64,000 nucleotides of DNA from DATKWD01 sp963704815 (GCA_963704815.1 CAVPHU010000001.1:1116001-1180000); one strand, 5' to 3'. Positions 53,363-62,086 are shown, counted from the first letter of the stretch. Program-made: numbers and translations. The notes: a model not told the origin generated them from the letters alone.

Positions 53363-54552
53363 GCGCTCCCACCATCGGCGCCGCACGCTTCGACGATGCG
53401 TTTCTCGACGAACTCCGTCACGTCGGCGACCCGGCGGCCGACGAGATCGTTGCCGCCTACATCGACGGCGAGGTCGGTGCGCACCAGGGCAAGCTGATGA
53501 CCGCCCTCATCGCCCACGGAGCCGGCTCGACCAACGAGGAGCTTGCTCCGCTCCGCGGATTCGTCACCGAGCGGCCCGACCCGCCCGAGTGGGCTGATCC
53601 GGAGATGGTGGCCCGAGGCCAGGAGTTGTTCGCCACCTACGTCGCCCAGTTCGGGCTCGGGTTGTGGATGGCATCGATCCCTGCCGGGTACGCGGCTGCG
53701 CAGGGTGCCGAGGTCCTCACCCACACCACCCGGCTCGTCTCCGATGCGAAGCGACGGTTCCTCGAGACCGGTCAGTTCATCATCGACGTCATGTCGCCGG
53801 GCGCGCTCGAGCCCGACGGTGCGGGGATGACCGCCATCCGCCACGTCCGCTTGATGCATGCATCAGCTCGACACCTCCTCGTGCACCGCGATGCCCCCAG
53901 CGGGACGTGCGACACGTGCGGCCGCCCCTTCCCGTCGCCGCACGACTTCGACGTGGCCCGCATGGGGATCCCGATCAACCAGGAGGACCTGCTCGGAACG
54001 CTCTTCACGTTCTCGGTCGTGGGCCTCCAGGTCCTCGATCGCGGCGGCATCTGGCTGTCGAAGCAGGACAAGGAGGCCTACATCCACGCGTGGAACGTGG
54101 TGGGGCACGACATGGGAATCCGCGAGGACCTCCTCCCGCTCGACTTCGACGACTCGTCGGCGGTGTTCGCCCGCATCCAACGCCGTGCCTACGCCCCGAG
54201 CCCGGCCGGGGCACAACTCACGAGTGCCGCCATCGAGGTGATGCAGGAGCTCCTGGGGCTCCGCGTCCTGCGCGGACTCCCGGCGGCCGGCATCCGCGAG
54301 TACCTCGGCGACGAGATCGCCGACATCCTCGCCGTGCCTGCGGCGGGGGTGGCCCGCCTCGTCTTCGTTCCGGCTCGTGGGCTCAACCGATTCGCCAATC
54401 GCCTCGAACGCGATTCGGTCATCGTCCGCCGGCTCAGCGCGGCGCTCGGCAGGCGCTTCTTCCGAGGCTTCCTCGCGTACGAGCGTCAGGGAGCCAGCCG
54501 CCCGCAGTTCGAGTTGAACGACGCCATCGCCAAACAGCTGGCGCTGCGCTAG
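53359..54552 (+). CDS. MpaB/rubber-oxygenase-like (DUF2236) protein
   Basis: A 397-residue helical protein of the oxygenase MpaB/latex-clearing protein family, which bind b-type heme. Family marks: LGLWMASIPAGYAAAQGAE, RHVRLMHASARHLL (conserved Arg and His), PINQEDLLGTLFTFSVVGL and AYIHAWNVVGHDMGI, where the His of the last motif is the likely heme ligand. Substrate unknown. ATG overlaps the stop of the cyclase-ATPase gene, so its synthesis is coupled to that regulator. Confidence 0.85.
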   Translation: MSAPTIGAARFDDAFLDELRHVGDPAADEIVAAYIDGEVGAHQGKLMTALIAHGAGSTNEELAPLRGFVTERPDPPEWADPEMVARGQELFATYVAQFGLGLWMASIPAGYAAAQGAEVLTHTTRLVSDAKRRFLETGQFIIDVMSPGALEPDGAGMTAIRHVRLMHASARHLLVHRDAPSGTCDTCGRPFPSPHDFDVARMGIPINQEDLLGTLFTFSVVGLQVLDRGGIWLSKQDKEAYIHAWNVVGHDMGIREDLLPLDFDDSSAVFARIQRRAYAPSPAGAQLTSAAIEVMQELLGLRVLRGLPAAGIREYLGDEIADILAVPAAGVARLVFVPARGLNRFANRLERDSVIVRRLSAALGRRFFRGFLAYERQGASRPQFELNDAIAKQLALR

Positions 54553-54658
54553 GAGCTGAGCGCAAGGGTCCCTGCGTCACGGCTCGCCGGCATGCTCACC
54601 CCGGTCGCTCCGTCCCCCAGACGGGCCGCTCGGGCCGCTGGTGCCATGGGAGTGGCGC

Positions 54659-55306
54659 TCAGCCCCCGTCGGGATCTTCGACCTGCGGCTCGTTGAGAGC
54701 CCGACACTTGTCGTAGTCGTCGGCCTCGGTGAGCGACACACACACGACGAACATGACATCGAGCGTGGGATCGGTCGTCGTGCTCTCGATCGACGGGCCG
54801 GTGATGGCGACGAAGCGGTCACCCGATTGCCCGGCGAGGAGCACCGCGGGGTCGACGTTCTCGACGATGTAGGCGACCTCGATGTCGGTTCCGCTCTCGG
54901 CCGACCCCACTGCCCCGGCGGCGAACAGCGTGTCGGTCACGTTGGCCGAGACGACCTCGAGCACTGGATCGTCGTGCAGGACGTAGAGATCGGCGCCGAC
55001 CTGGACGATGTCGGCGTCACACGCCGACAGGGACTCGTCGTCGTCGGTCGGGGCGGCTTCGTCGCACTCCACCGGCTGCATGAAGGGCACGGACAGCCCG
55101 TCGATGACCGTCGTCGGCGTGGCTCCGGACCCACTGCGGCCCGAGCCGTCGGAATCGAGGAGATTGCGGAACGCGACGCTCCCCAGCGCCAGGGCCGCCA
55201 CCACGATGCCGACGAACCCGAGAAGCCGGACGAAGGCGAGGAACCGGGCCTTGGCCCCGAACTTGACCGGCGACTTCGGGTACAGCCACCCCGGCCGCAG
55301 GCTCAC
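54659..55306 (-). CDS. Membrane-anchored extracytoplasmic protein
   Basis: A 215-residue protein. A basic N-terminus (SPVKFGAKARF), one helix (FVRLLGFVGIVVAALALGSVAF), then an acidic domain outside the cell with four Cys (VECDEAAP, SACDADIV, MFVVCVSL, DYDKCRALN). Not recognised. GTG 55306 has weak upstream signals. It lies 27 nt after ilvC on the same strand, so it could be the last gene of the ilv transcript. Confidence 0.72.
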   Translation of the reverse strand: MSLRPGWLYPKSPVKFGAKARFLAFVRLLGFVGIVVAALALGSVAFRNLLDSDGSGRSGSGATPTTVIDGLSVPFMQPVECDEAAPTDDDESLSACDADIVQVGADLYVLHDDPVLEVVSANVTDTLFAAGAVGSAESGTDIEVAYIVENVDPAVLLAGQSGDRFVAITGPSIESTTTDPTLDVMFVVCVSLTEADDYDKCRALNEPQVEDPDGG

Positions 55307-55333
55307 GCCCGATCCCCCTCCGACCCGCTCCGC

Positions 55334-56368
55334 TCAGTCCTGTGCGCCGCCGCTGGCGTCGGCCACCGACTGCTTGCCCTCGGAGATCCACGGCATCATG
55401 GCGCGCAGTTCCTTGCCCACGGCCTCGATCTGGTGCTGGGCACCCCGCTCACGCAGCTCGTTGAACCGGGCCCGCCCCGATTCGGACTCGGCGATCCACT
55501 CGTCCGCGAACCGGCCGTCCTGGATCTCGTCGAGCACCTTGCGCATCTCGGCCTTCACCGTGTCGGTGATGATGCGCGGACCGCGCGTGACGTCGCCGTA
55601 CTCGGCCGTGTCGGAGATCGAGTAGCGCATGCCGCTGATGCCTTCCTCGTACATGAGGTCGACGATGAGCTTCAGCTCGTGAAGGCACTCGAAGTACGCC
55701 GATTCGGGCTGATAGCCGGCTTCGACGAGCGTCTCGAACCCGGCTTGCACCAGCGCCGTCGTACCGCCGCACAGCACCACCTGCTCGCCGAACAGGTCGG
55801 TCTCGGTCTCCTCCTCGAACGTCGTCTCGAGCACTCCCGCGCGGGCGCCGCCGATGGCGTCGGCGTAGGACATGGCGAGGTCGCGTGCGGTGCCCGATGC
55901 ATCCTGGGCCACGGCGATGAGGCAGGGGACGCCGCCACCCTCGGTGTAGGTCCGACGCACGAGATGGCCGGGGCCCTTCGGGGCGACCATGGCGACATCG
56001 ACACCCTCGGGCGCCTGGATGCGGCCGAAGCGGACGTTGAATCCGTGAGCGAAGAACAGCGCATCGCCGCTCGACAGGTTGGGGGCGATGTGGTCGTCGT
56101 AGATGCGCTTCTGCTCGGTGTCGGGCGCCAGCACCATGATCAGGTCGGCCTCGGCACAGGCGTCGGACAGGCTCCGAACCGACAGGCCGGCCGCTTCGGC
56201 CTTGTCCTTGGAGGACGACCCGTCGCGGAGCCCGATGCGCACGTCGACGCCGCTCTCCTTGAGGTTGAGCGCATGGGCGTGGCCCTGCGACCCGTAGCCG
56301 AGCACAGCGACCTTCCGACCGCGGATCAGGGCCGGGTCGGCGTCTGCTTCGTAGTAGACGTTTGCCAT
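55334..56368 (-). CDS. ilvC: Ketol-acid reductoisomerase (class I)
   Basis: IlvC (344 residues) converts 2-acetolactate or acetohydroxybutyrate to dihydroxy acids with NADPH and Mg2+. NADP loop VAVLGYGSQGHAHALNL, with Arg and Ser after strand 2 (GLRDGSSSK) for NADPH. FFAHGFNVRF, VAPKGPGHLVRRTY, and the C-terminal knot with GTTALVQAGFETLVEAGY and the metal Glu in HELKLIVDLMYEEG. Single-knot class I length. AGGAG precedes the ATG. Third in ilvBNC. Confidence 0.98.
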   Translation of the reverse strand: MANVYYEADADPALIRGRKVAVLGYGSQGHAHALNLKESGVDVRIGLRDGSSSKDKAEAAGLSVRSLSDACAEADLIMVLAPDTEQKRIYDDHIAPNLSSGDALFFAHGFNVRFGRIQAPEGVDVAMVAPKGPGHLVRRTYTEGGGVPCLIAVAQDASGTARDLAMSYADAIGGARAGVLETTFEEETETDLFGEQVVLCGGTTALVQAGFETLVEAGYQPESAYFECLHELKLIVDLMYEEGISGMRYSISDTAEYGDVTRGPRIITDTVKAEMRKVLDEIQDGRFADEWIAESESGRARFNELRERGAQHQIEAVGKELRAMMPWISEGKQSVADASGGAQD

Positions 56369-56480
56369 TGCGATGGTTCTCCTCGTGTGGGTCGGTTCCC
56401 TGACATGGATCCGACAAGGGACGTGCTAGCAGCCGGAACCCGCGTGGCGCGAGTTCAGACGGCGACGGGACGTGCGAGAC

Positions 56481-57017
56481 TCAGCTCGCTTTCGGCGCTG
56501 ACCGGAGGCGGGGGGCTGCCCGATCGAGTTTGGGAAGCGCGACCCGGCCGGTGCGCTGGAGTTCGACGAGGCCGAACGGGCGGAGCAGATCCTCGATGTC
56601 GTCGAGCCGGTCGGGAGCGTCGGCGATCGAGATCGTGAGCTCGTCGTGCCCGACGTCGACGATGGTGCCGCCGAAGACGCCGACGAGTTCGATCACCTGG
56701 CTCCGCCCGGCCGCCTCGGCCCTGACCGTGGCCAGCATGAGCTCGCGTTCGACGGCGTCGCGAGGGTCGAGCTCGCTGATCTTGACCACGTTGACCAGCT
56801 TGAACAGTTGCTTGGTGATCTGCTCGAGCGGAGCCGACTCGACGTCGACGACGATGGTGATCCGGCTGAAGCTCTCGTCCTCGGTGGTCGGCGCCACGGC
56901 CAGGCTGAAGATGTTGAAGCCGCGGCGGGCGAACAACCCGGCGACGCGGGCCAGCACCCCGGCCTTGTTCTCGACGAGCACCACGAGGGTGTGGTGGGTC
57001 TGGTTGTGGGCGCTCAC
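56481..57017 (-). CDS. ilvN: Acetolactate synthase small (regulatory) subunit
   Basis: A 178-residue IlvN/IlvH. The N-terminal ACT domain reads HTLVVLVENKAGVLARVAGLF then RRGFNIFSLAVAPTTED, the valine-binding region, and a C-terminal domain follows (LVGVFGGTIVDVGHDELTI). It stimulates IlvB and confers feedback inhibition by branched-chain amino acids. GTG 57017 overlaps the ilvB stop by 4 nt. Confidence 0.97.
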   Translation of the reverse strand: MSAHNQTHHTLVVLVENKAGVLARVAGLFARRGFNIFSLAVAPTTEDESFSRITIVVDVESAPLEQITKQLFKLVNVVKISELDPRDAVERELMLATVRAEAAGRSQVIELVGVFGGTIVDVGHDELTISIADAPDRLDDIEDLLRPFGLVELQRTGRVALPKLDRAAPRLRSAPKAS

Positions 57018-58759
57018 GACTGCTCCTGTGAGGGGTGGACGACGATGGCATCGTTGCTCATGCCGGATGGGACCATCGGGAACACCTTCTCGCTGGCCTC
57101 GCAGCGGAAGTCGATGACGACGGGTCGGTCGTTGATCTCGTTGGCCTTCTGGATCGTCGCCTCGACCTCTTCGGGAGCGTCGACCCGGAAACCGATGCAA
57201 CCCATCGACTCGGCCCACATCTTGTAGTCGGGGATGTCCTGGCCAAGCCTGACCTCGGAGTAGCGCTCGTCGTAGAACATCTCCTGCCACTGGCGAACCA
57301 TGCCGAGGTAGCCGTTGTTCATGATGGCGATCTTGACCGGGATGTTCTCGACCGCGGCGGTCACCAGCTCCTGCGCGGTCATCTGGAAGCACCCGTCCCC
57401 GTCGATGGCCCAGACCATCGTGTCCGGTCGCCCGACCTTGGCCCCGATGGCCGCCGGAACCGAGAAGCCCATGGTGCCGAGGCCGCCGCTGTTGACCCAG
57501 GTGTAGGGGTGGTCGAAGGTCCAGTGCTGCGAGGTCCACATCTGGTGCTGCCCGACACCCGAGGTCACGATCGTGTCGTCGGGCGTGTTGGCGTGGATCG
57601 TCTCGATGATCATCTGGGGCTTGAGTCCGCCCCCGGGCTCGACCGGGTCGAAGGCGAGGGGGAACCGCTCCTGCCAGCCGGAGATGGTGGACTTCCACTC
57701 ACCGCGATCGGGCTGGGCCTCGGCCCCACCGAGGTCGCGGACCGCCTCGACCAGCTCCTCGATCACCAACCGGCAATCGCCGACGATCGGGACGTCGGGC
57801 TGTCGGACCTTGCCGAGCTCGGCCGGGTCGATGTCGACGTGGATGACCTTGGCTTCCGGGGCGAATCCGTCGACCTTGCCGGTGACCCGGTCGTCGAAGC
57901 GCGACCCGAGCGCGATGAGCAGGTCGCTCTGTTGCATCGCCGTCACCGCGGTGTAGTTGCCGTGCATGCCGGGCATGCCGAGGGCGAGGTCGTGGGTGTC
58001 GGGGAACGCCCCGCGTGCCATCAGCGTGGTGACGACGTGGATGTCGGTCAGCTCGGCGAGCTCGCGCAGGGCCTCGGCGGCGCGAGCCTTCAGAATGCCC
58101 CCGCCGGCGTAGATGACCGGCTTGCGCGACGCGACGATCAATTCGGCCGCTTCCTTGATCTTGCGCGGATGCCCCTTCGTCGTCGGCCGATAGCCCGGGA
58201 GCCCGGCGCGGATGTCGTCGTCGGACGGCCAGTACCACTCCATCTGGGAGCGCGGGTTGTTGGGATCGACGATGTCCTTGGGGATGTCGACCAGGACGGG
58301 CCCGGGCCGACCGGTGGTGGCGATGTGGAACGCCTCCCGGATGATGCGCGGGATGTCCTGGGCCTCGGTGACCAGGTAGTTGTGCTTGGTGACCGACATG
58401 GTGATGCCGGTCGTGTCGCACTCCTGGAACGCATCGGTGCCGATGGCGCCATAGCTGACCTGCCCGGTGATGCAGACCATCGGGATCGAGTCCATGTAGG
58501 CGTCGCAGAGCGGGGTGACGACGTTGGTGGCGGCCGGTCCACTGGTCACCATGCACACACCGGGACGGCCGGTGACGTGGGCATAGCCTTCGGCCATGTG
58601 CCCGGCGCCTTGTTCGTGGCGGACCAGCACGTGCCGGATGGGGCTGTCGAGGATGGGGTCGTAGACCGGGAGGATGGCGCCTCCGGGCAGACCGAAGATC
58701 ACCTCGACACCCTCTTGTTCGAGGGACTTGATGAGGGCTTGGCCACCGTTGAGTTGCAT
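57014..58759 (-). CDS. ilvB: Acetolactate synthase large subunit
   Basis: IlvB (581 residues) condenses pyruvate with pyruvate or 2-oxobutyrate using TPP, Mg2+ and FAD. The catalytic Glu lies in VRHEQGAGHMAEGYA. SGPAATN, FQECDTTGIT and GMHGNYTA follow, and the TPP/Mg motif is AIDGDGCFQMTAQELVTA then NNGYLGMVRQWQ. Start ATG 58759 has CAGGAGT upstream; an upstream in-frame start would add 13 residues. It is preceded by a leader with a short peptide and terminator-like hairpin. Confidence 0.98.
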   Translation of the reverse strand: MQLNGGQALIKSLEQEGVEVIFGLPGGAILPVYDPILDSPIRHVLVRHEQGAGHMAEGYAHVTGRPGVCMVTSGPAATNVVTPLCDAYMDSIPMVCITGQVSYGAIGTDAFQECDTTGITMSVTKHNYLVTEAQDIPRIIREAFHIATTGRPGPVLVDIPKDIVDPNNPRSQMEWYWPSDDDIRAGLPGYRPTTKGHPRKIKEAAELIVASRKPVIYAGGGILKARAAEALRELAELTDIHVVTTLMARGAFPDTHDLALGMPGMHGNYTAVTAMQQSDLLIALGSRFDDRVTGKVDGFAPEAKVIHVDIDPAELGKVRQPDVPIVGDCRLVIEELVEAVRDLGGAEAQPDRGEWKSTISGWQERFPLAFDPVEPGGGLKPQMIIETIHANTPDDTIVTSGVGQHQMWTSQHWTFDHPYTWVNSGGLGTMGFSVPAAIGAKVGRPDTMVWAIDGDGCFQMTAQELVTAAVENIPVKIAIMNNGYLGMVRQWQEMFYDERYSEVRLGQDIPDYKMWAESMGCIGFRVDAPEEVEATIQKANEINDRPVVIDFRCEASEKVFPMVPSGMSNDAIVVHPSQEQS

Positions 58760-58789
58760 GGGGACTCCTGAAGAGGGTGAGCGAGGTTC

Positions 58790-58821
58790 GAAAAGCAATC
58801 GACCTCCCCTTGGGGAGGTCG
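58790..58821 (-). terminator. Attenuator terminator in the ilvB leader
   Basis: On the - strand, a perfect 10-bp stem (58821-58812 with 58809-58800, AA loop) is followed by attgctttt. It has the form of an intrinsic terminator but lies inside the leader, 31-41 nt before ilvB, so it must be conditional. Confidence 0.65.
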
Positions 58822-58824
58822 GTC

Positions 58825-58855
58825 AGCGCACGCGTTTCGTCGGGAAGCGTGCGCT
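58825..58855 (-). promoter_or_regulatory. Second hairpin of the ilvB leader
   Basis: Arms 58855-58847 and 58833-58825 pair over 9 bp with a 13-nt loop. The hairpin begins at the stop codon of the leader peptide, so a ribosome finishing or stalling there would change its folding. Confidence 0.5.
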
Positions 58856-58889
58856 AGGGAACTACCTGGAGTCGCTCGGACGTGAACAC
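58854..58889 (-). CDS. Predicted ilv leader peptide (11 residues)
   Basis: GTG 58889 starts a short reading frame, MFTSERLQVVP and stop, with Leu and two Val codons (CTC, GTA, GTT) just before the end. Its start is 7 nt after a -10 element, so it would be leaderless. Ribosome stalling at Leu or Val codons would couple supply to the downstream hairpins. It is predicted from layout only, and no homologue was compared. Confidence 0.45.
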   Translation of the reverse strand: MFTSERLQVVP

Positions 58890-58896
58890 GGGTGTC

Positions 58897-58926
58897 AGTA
58901 TTCCAGCCCGGAGGTCACGATGACAA
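58897..58926 (-). promoter_or_regulatory. ilvB promoter (TTGTCA, 18 bp, AATACT)
   Basis: On the - strand, -35 TTGTCA (58926-58921) and -10 AATACT (58902-58897) are 18 bp apart, close to the housekeeping consensus. Transcription would start at about 58890, at the leader-peptide GTG. Confidence 0.6.
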
Positions 58927-58956
58927 CCCTGTTGGCGCCCGGAGCCCCCGCAACCG

Positions 58957-60663
58957 CTACGCGCGCGTGATCGCTCCCTCGTCGGCGCCGCTGGCCAACG
59001 TCGCGTACTTCGCCAGCACACCCTTGGTGTAGCGGGGCTCGGGGATCTTCCAGTCGGCCTTCCGCGCCTCGAGCGTGGCCTCGTCGACCAGGAGGTCGAT
59101 CGAGTGATCGCGCACGTCGATCCGGATCGTGTCGCCCTCGGCGACGAAGGCGATGGGCCCACCGCTCACCGCTTCGGGGGCGACGTGGCCGATGCAGAAA
59201 CCGTGGGTCCCGCCCGAGAACCGGCCGTCGGTGATGAGCGCGGCGTCACCGCCACGGCCGGCGCCCTTCATGGCGCCGGTGATGGCGAGCATCTCCCGCA
59301 TGCCAGGACCGCCCTTGGGCCCCTCGTAGCGAATGACCACGATGTCGCCGGCGTTGATCTTGCCGGCGAGCACCGCCTCCATCGCCCGGTCTTCGCCGTC
59401 GAAGACCCGGGCCGTTCCCTCGAAGTGATCGAAGTCGATCCCAGCCACCTTGAGCACCGCCCCCTTGGGAGCGAGCGAGCCCGTGAGGACCGCGATTCCG
59501 CCGATCGCGTGGATGGGTGAGCTGACCGGATGCACCACATCGCCGTCGGGCGGGGGCGGCCCGATGTCGGCGAGGTTCTCGGCGACGGTCTTGCCGGTCA
59601 CGGTGAGGCAGTCGCCGTGGAGCAGCCCCTCGTCGAGGAGGTGCTGCATCACGACCGGAACCCCGCCGATGCGGTCGATGTCGGCCATGTGGTACTTGCC
59701 GTGCGGCTTGGTGTCGGCGATGTGGGGCACCCGGGCCGCGATGCCGTTGAAGTCGGCGAGGGTGAAGTCGACCTCGGCCTCGTTGGCGATGGCGAGGAGA
59801 TGGAGGACGGCATTGGTCGAGCCGCCGAGGGCCATCACCACCGCGACCGCGTTCTCGAACGCCTCCTTGGTCATGATCTGACGGGGCCTGAGCCCGATGC
59901 GAAGCATCTCCATGACCGCCTGGCCCGAGGCGTAGGCAAAGTCGTCACGGCGCCGATCGACGGCTGCGGGGCTCGCCGATCCGGGAAGCGACATGCCCAT
60001 GGCTTCGGCGACCGAGGCCATGGTGTTCGCCGTGAACATCCCCGCGCAGCTGCCCTCGCCCGGGCACGCGTTGCGCTCGATGGCGTCGAGTCGGGCGTCG
60101 TCGATCGCACCGGTGGCGTGCGCTCCCACGGCCTCGAACACCGACACGATGTCGAGGGCCTCGCCGTTGAGGTGCCCGGGGAGGATCGATCCGCCGTAGA
60201 GAAACACGCTGGGCACGTTGATGCGCGCCGCGGCCATGAGCATCCCGGGCAGCGACTTGTCGCACCCGGCGAAGGTGACCAGGGCATCGAGCCGCTCGGC
60301 GTGCATCACCGTCTCGACGGAGTCGGCGATCACCTCGCGGCTCACGAGGCTGGCGTGCATGCCCTCGTGCCCCATCGAGATGCCATCGCTGACGGCGATG
60401 GTGGTGAACTCGAGCGGGAAGCCGCCGGCAGCGATGACCCCCTGCTTGCTCCGCTTGGCCAGGCGGTCGAGCGGGAGGTTGCACGGCGTCACCTCGTTCC
60501 ACGACGACGCCACGCCGACCTGGGGCTTGTCCCAGTCGTCGTCGGTCATCCCGACCGCACGCAACATCGCGCGGGCCGGAGCACGGCCCGGGCCATCGGT
60601 CACCTGCCGGCTGCGCGGCTTGATGTCGACGGGGGTCTCGGCGGACGTCTCGGAATCGGCCAT
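58957..60663 (-). CDS. ilvD: Dihydroxy-acid dehydratase
   Basis: IlvD (568 residues) dehydrates dihydroxy acids to the 2-oxo acids of valine and isoleucine, with an iron-sulfur cluster and Mg2+. Cluster Cys lie in TPCNLPLDRL, VTFAGCDKSLPGM and RNACPGEGSCAGMFTANTM. ALGGSTNAVLHLLA, YEGPKGGPGMREML and TDGRFSGGTHGFCIGH complete the family pattern. ATG 60663 has TACGAT 6 nt upstream (60675-60670), giving a leaderless start. Same strand as ilvBNC, upstream of it, but the ilvB promoter separates them. Confidence 0.98.
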   Translation of the reverse strand: MADSETSAETPVDIKPRSRQVTDGPGRAPARAMLRAVGMTDDDWDKPQVGVASSWNEVTPCNLPLDRLAKRSKQGVIAAGGFPLEFTTIAVSDGISMGHEGMHASLVSREVIADSVETVMHAERLDALVTFAGCDKSLPGMLMAAARINVPSVFLYGGSILPGHLNGEALDIVSVFEAVGAHATGAIDDARLDAIERNACPGEGSCAGMFTANTMASVAEAMGMSLPGSASPAAVDRRRDDFAYASGQAVMEMLRIGLRPRQIMTKEAFENAVAVVMALGGSTNAVLHLLAIANEAEVDFTLADFNGIAARVPHIADTKPHGKYHMADIDRIGGVPVVMQHLLDEGLLHGDCLTVTGKTVAENLADIGPPPPDGDVVHPVSSPIHAIGGIAVLTGSLAPKGAVLKVAGIDFDHFEGTARVFDGEDRAMEAVLAGKINAGDIVVIRYEGPKGGPGMREMLAITGAMKGAGRGGDAALITDGRFSGGTHGFCIGHVAPEAVSGGPIAFVAEGDTIRIDVRDHSIDLLVDEATLEARKADWKIPEPRYTKGVLAKYATLASGADEGAITRA

Positions 60664-60669
60664 CTGCCG

Positions 60670-60675
60670 ATCGTA
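60670..60675 (-). promoter_or_regulatory. -10 element (TACGAT) for ilvD
   Basis: On the - strand TACGAT is 6 nt before ATG 60663, without a Shine-Dalgarno. Confidence 0.45.
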
Positions 60676-60726
60676 AGCCCCGCGCAGCGTCGGGCCGAAC
60701 CGATTCGCCGCGCTCGGACGCACCGG

Positions 60727-60732
60727 TAGGGT
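60727..60732 (+). promoter_or_regulatory. -10 element (TAGGGT) for MATE gene
   Basis: TAGGGT ends 9 nt before GTG 60742 and supports that start. The region between the divergent ilvD and MATE starts is only 78 nt. Confidence 0.45.
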
Positions 60733-60741
60733 CCGGCCCTC

Positions 60742-62070
60742 GTGGGCTCGCTCCGGATCGCGCGGCATTCGCGGCACGACCGCGAGATCATCGCCCTGGC
60801 CGTTCCGGCGTTCGGCGCCCTGATCGCCGAGCCGCTCTACGTGTTGGCCGACACCGCGGTCGTCGGCCATCTGGGGACCGAGCAACTCGGCGGCTTGGCC
60901 ATCGCCTCATCGGTGCTGCTCACGGCGTTCGCCGCGTTCATCTTCCTCGCCTACGGCACCACCGCCGCCGTGGCTCGGCTGCTCGGCGCCGGGCGCGAGC
61001 GCGAGGCCGCCGAGCAGGCCGTCCAGAGCCTGTGGCTCGCCCTCGCCATCGGCGTGGTCGTCGCCTCACTCACGTTCGCCTTCGCACCTGCGCTCGTGGA
61101 ACTGCTGGGCGCCGAGGGCCAGGTGCGGGCGAACGCCATCGTGTATCTCCGCATCAGCCTTCCGGGCGTGCCGTTCCAGCTTCTCGTGTTCGCCGGCACC
61201 GGCTACCTGCGCGGGCTCCAGGACACCCGCACACCGCTGATCGTGGCCATCGGCACGGCGACCCTGAACCTGGTGATCGAGCTCGTCCTGATCGTCGGGC
61301 TCGGGTTCGGCATCGGCGCATCGGCGCTCGCCACGGTGGTCGCGCAGGTCATCGCGGCCACGGTCTACGTCCGGCTCATCCTGCGAGCCGCCCGGGCCCG
61401 CGAGGCGACCATCGCGCCGAACGCCCAGTCGATCGCTCGACTCGCTCGGGTGGGCGGCGACCTGCTGGTGCGCACGTTCGCGCTCCGGGCCGCCATCACC
61501 GGGAGCGTCGCACTGGCGGCGCGGGTGGGCGTGGCCGACCTCGGGGCGCATCAGATCGCGTTCGAGATCTGGAGCTTCCTCGCCCTCGGCCTCGACGCCA
61601 TCGCCATCGCCGGGCAGGCACTGGTCGGTCGCTACCTGGGCGCGGACGACGCCCCCACCGCACGCGAAGTGGGACGGCGCATGCTCGAGTGGGGAATCGT
61701 GGCCGGCGTCGGCGCCGCGGTCGTCGTGGTGGTCCTGCGACCGGTACTGCCCGGCATCTTCACCGACGACGCGGAGGTCATCGCACTCACCGGGTTCCTG
61801 CTGTGGTGGGTTGCCGCGCTCCAGCCGATCAACGGGCTGGTCTTCGTCCTCGACGGCCTGCTGATCGGCGCCGGCGACATGCGATTTCTCGCATGGGCGA
61901 TGCTCGGCGCGCTGGCGATGATGATCCCGCCGGCGGCCGCGGTGATCGTGTTCGACCTCGGGATCGGCTTCGTCTGGCTCGCCATCGCCGTGCTGATGGT
62001 CAGCCGCCTGGTGGCCCTCGGCCTGCGCTGGCGCACCGACGAGTGGGCCGTCACCGGCGCCACCCGCTGA
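60742..62070 (+). CDS. MATE-family efflux transporter (DinF-like)
   Basis: A 442-residue transporter with 12 helices in two related halves. First half: IALAVPAFGALIAEPLYVLADTAVVGHLG, the MATE signature. Second half: FALRAAITGSVALAARVG, then LGAHQIAFEIWSFLALGLDAIAIAGQALVGRYLG. The bundle is of the DinF/NorM class that exports drugs or organic cations with Na+ or H+. Substrate cannot be told from sequence. Length normal. GTG start. Confidence 0.92.
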   Translation: MGSLRIARHSRHDREIIALAVPAFGALIAEPLYVLADTAVVGHLGTEQLGGLAIASSVLLTAFAAFIFLAYGTTAAVARLLGAGREREAAEQAVQSLWLALAIGVVVASLTFAFAPALVELLGAEGQVRANAIVYLRISLPGVPFQLLVFAGTGYLRGLQDTRTPLIVAIGTATLNLVIELVLIVGLGFGIGASALATVVAQVIAATVYVRLILRAARAREATIAPNAQSIARLARVGGDLLVRTFALRAAITGSVALAARVGVADLGAHQIAFEIWSFLALGLDAIAIAGQALVGRYLGADDAPTAREVGRRMLEWGIVAGVGAAVVVVVLRPVLPGIFTDDAEVIALTGFLLWWVAALQPINGLVFVLDGLLIGAGDMRFLAWAMLGALAMMIPPAAAVIVFDLGIGFVWLAIAVLMVSRLVALGLRWRTDEWAVTGATR

Positions 62071-62086
62071 CCCCGCACCCCCGGCC

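Noticed and set aside
54553..54658. Possible small gene between the MpaB gene and the secreted protein
   Set aside because: No open frame with start signal or conserved-looking sequence; treated as an ordinary convergent spacer.
58760..58956. T-box riboswitch before ilvB
   Set aside because: No T-box consensus (TGGNACCGCG type) or specifier stem was seen. A short peptide with Leu/Val codons fits better.
58674..58970. 98-codon + strand frame opposite the ilvB leader
   Set aside because: Runs antisense to ilvB and its leader, without ribosome site or recognisable domain.
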